From positions 1,483,072 to 1,547,071 of the forward strand of contig AZHD01000005.1 in assembly GCA_001636815.1 (NCBI GenBank): a stretch of 64,000 nt of DNA. The letters run 5' to 3'. Positions within the stretch are counted from its first letter, which is position 1. Each line of letters starts with the position of its first letter. This document shows, piece by piece, positions 62,936-64,000 of this stretch. The notes beneath the pieces were generated by a model, which had not been told where the DNA came from, ran no database searches, and was given only the letters and a program-made list of their open reading frames with translations. Position numbers and translations under genes: made by a program. This DNA comes from Niveomyces insectorum RCEF 264 (taxonomy: Eukaryota > Ascomycota > Sordariomycetes > Hypocreales > Cordycipitaceae).

Positions 62936-63994
62936 CTAGGACGGTTTCTTCTTGGCGCCAGATGTCCCGTCGGCTGCCTTTGCCTCTCCTCCACCACTGC
63001 TGCTGCCACCGCCACCACCGTTGGAGGCGGTGGTGGTGACTAGGGGGGACTTTGACGCTAAAAAAGGACTGCTCGGTCCCGAAGCTCCTGGCGCGGCGTC
63101 CGTCATCACTGTCAAGCTCATCGTCCGTGCCCGTATACGAGTGGCGCGGCGACTGTTGGCCGGCATCGTGGCTGCTTGCCGCTCCTCCTCGGCAGCACGC
63201 AGGACCTGTGCTTTGGTGGCGGCCAGCCCCTTCTTGACGACGACCATGGTGGACGTGGCGAACACGGGCCAGACACGCGCGGCTATGTGGTCGACGGCGT
63301 GCAGCGCAGACACTTCGTCGTTGGCGGTACGCCACGCGGCCGTCGGGAGCAGCGGCGCCCATGCAACGAGGCTGGTCTCGTCGTGCAACTCGGCAAACAG
63401 GTCGCACTCGAGCGGCTGCAGCTGCTGCCGCCAGACAGTGGCGGTCGTCGTGCACCACGTTTTCAGCGCCGCATCGAAGCGGTTTTCGTCGGGTTGCGCG
63501 AGGATGCCCGCGATCGCGCGGCTCACGTCGCTTGCCACGGCCTTGGCCCGGGCCAGGGCGTTGCCCTCTTGGCGGTCGCGGTCCGTGTTGAGCAGGCTGC
63601 GGCGCAGCCAGTCCGCCTGCTTCGCGTCCTCCATGCCACCGAGCAGGTAGCTGATTTCGTCGCCGCTTGGCAGGACGTACACGGGCTGGAAGAGCTCGCG
63701 GGTGGCGGCCTGCCCGAGACACCCCAGGACCGCCGCGACGCGCATGCGCTTTGCATCGGCGCTGTTGGACGGCGGCAGGGGGAGGCCCGGAACGCTGTCC
63801 TTGAGGCGTTTCCAGTTGTGGCTGGCGAACGCCTCGTCCGGCAGATCCTGGCCGAGGAAGCTCTGTACAAACGTATGTGCCGACGTGAAGATGTCGTCGA
63901 GGGATTTTGTGCTGAGGTTGTCTACGTTAGCAGAGTTGCCATGGGGGGAAAACAGGAGAGTGGAGAAAACGCAAAAAAAGGCGTTGTACCGCAC
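62936..63994 (-). CDS. Unknown protein, 5' part beyond right edge
   Basis: The reverse frame is open from near the window edge to a stop at 62936. The convincing part begins about 63923, just after TGCTAACGTAG, which looks like a branch site plus acceptor. The apparent ATG at 63994 is therefore probably intronic, and the first exon(s) lie outside. Visible: an acidic helical segment (SLDDIFTSAHTFVQSFLGQDLP), a KRMRVAAVLGCLGQAATRELF helix, further helices rich in Ala, then a basic-to-Ser/Gly low-complexity tail ending GAKKKPS. About 330 residues are present. I do not recognise the family. No membrane segment. Confidence 0.62.
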   Translation of the reverse strand: MRYNAFFCVFSTLLFSPHGNSANVDNLSTKSLDDIFTSAHTFVQSFLGQDLPDEAFASHNWKRLKDSVPGLPLPPSNSADAKRMRVAAVLGCLGQAATRELFQPVYVLPSGDEISYLLGGMEDAKQADWLRRSLLNTDRDRQEGNALARAKAVASDVSRAIAGILAQPDENRFDAALKTWCTTTATVWRQQLQPLECDLFAELHDETSLVAWAPLLPTAAWRTANDEVSALHAVDHIAARVWPVFATSTMVVVKKGLAATKAQVLRAAEEERQAATMPANSRRATRIRARTMSLTVMTDAAPGASGPSSPFLASKSPLVTTTASNGGGGGSSSGGGEAKAADGTSGAKKKPS

Positions 63995-64000
63995 ATTTCA

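Noticed and set aside
1..64000. CRISPR arrays, insertion sequences, telomere repeats, intact transposons
   Set aside because: No direct-repeat/spacer array, terminal inverted repeats with transposase, reverse transcriptase motif or TTAGGG array was seen; the organism is a fungus.

Overview
This window is nuclear DNA of a filamentous ascomycete, most likely a Sordariomycete-type member of the Pezizomycotina. The evidence is short GT-AG introns (about 55-110 nt, several with CTGAC or TACTAAC branch sites), GC-rich exons set in AT-rich intergenic DNA, and typical families: HET, Hsp70-like ATPase, Zn2Cys6 factors, DHA2 MFS pumps, Clr5-ankyrin, 2EXR, F-box-like and an alpha-arrestin. I reconstructed splice sites by eye from reading frames and splice consensus; no homology search was possible, so family names rest on recognised motifs. 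Species is not assigned.

Layout. 1-12 kb: the end of a DHDPS-type aldolase, an F-box-like protein, a HET-domain protein convergent with an 11-exon Hsp70-like gene, a divergently transcribed coiled-coil gene, and a fungal transcription factor. 12-16 kb: a decayed MFS fragment, a gene-poor stretch and a Pro/Gly-rich secreted protein interrupted by a 191-base assembly gap. 16-23 kb: an alpha-arrestin adaptor with two PPxY motifs behind a long pyrimidine-rich leader, then gene-poor DNA and an intron-containing tRNA-Cys. 24-31 kb: an unknown protein, a single-pass Cys-rich membrane protein, a kinase-like protein and a DHA2 MFS pump. 32-37 kb: degraded copies of neighbouring families, a second kinase-like gene, a frame-broken conserved gene and a polytopic membrane protein.

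38-44 kb: a Zn2Cys6 regulator convergent with an AflT-like MFS pump, a likely regulator-transporter pair. 45-49 kb: a Clr5-ankyrin gene of about 1,200 codons. 49.7-51.2 kb: two convergent genes with a Tse2-type ADP-ribosyltransferase-like fold. 52-55 kb: an F-box-like gene with one frame break. 55.8-57.3 kb: a CECR5/Cut-1-type HAD phosphatase. 57.4-58.3 kb: a small gene made largely of 21-nt phase-0 micro-exons, each encoding one coiled-coil heptad. This is the most unusual object in the window and is missed by ORF scanning. 58.9-64 kb: a 2EXR protein, about 3.3 kb of gene-free DNA and a partial gene at the right edge.

Functional reading. Several loci (HET, Hsp70-like, coiled-coil partner, Clr5-ankyrin, Tse2-like pair, F-box-like) belong to the fast-evolving fungal self/non-self and signalling repertoire. 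Relics and frame breaks around 12, 32-35, 48 and 54 kb suggest local duplication and decay, or sequence errors. That distinction cannot be made from the sequence alone.
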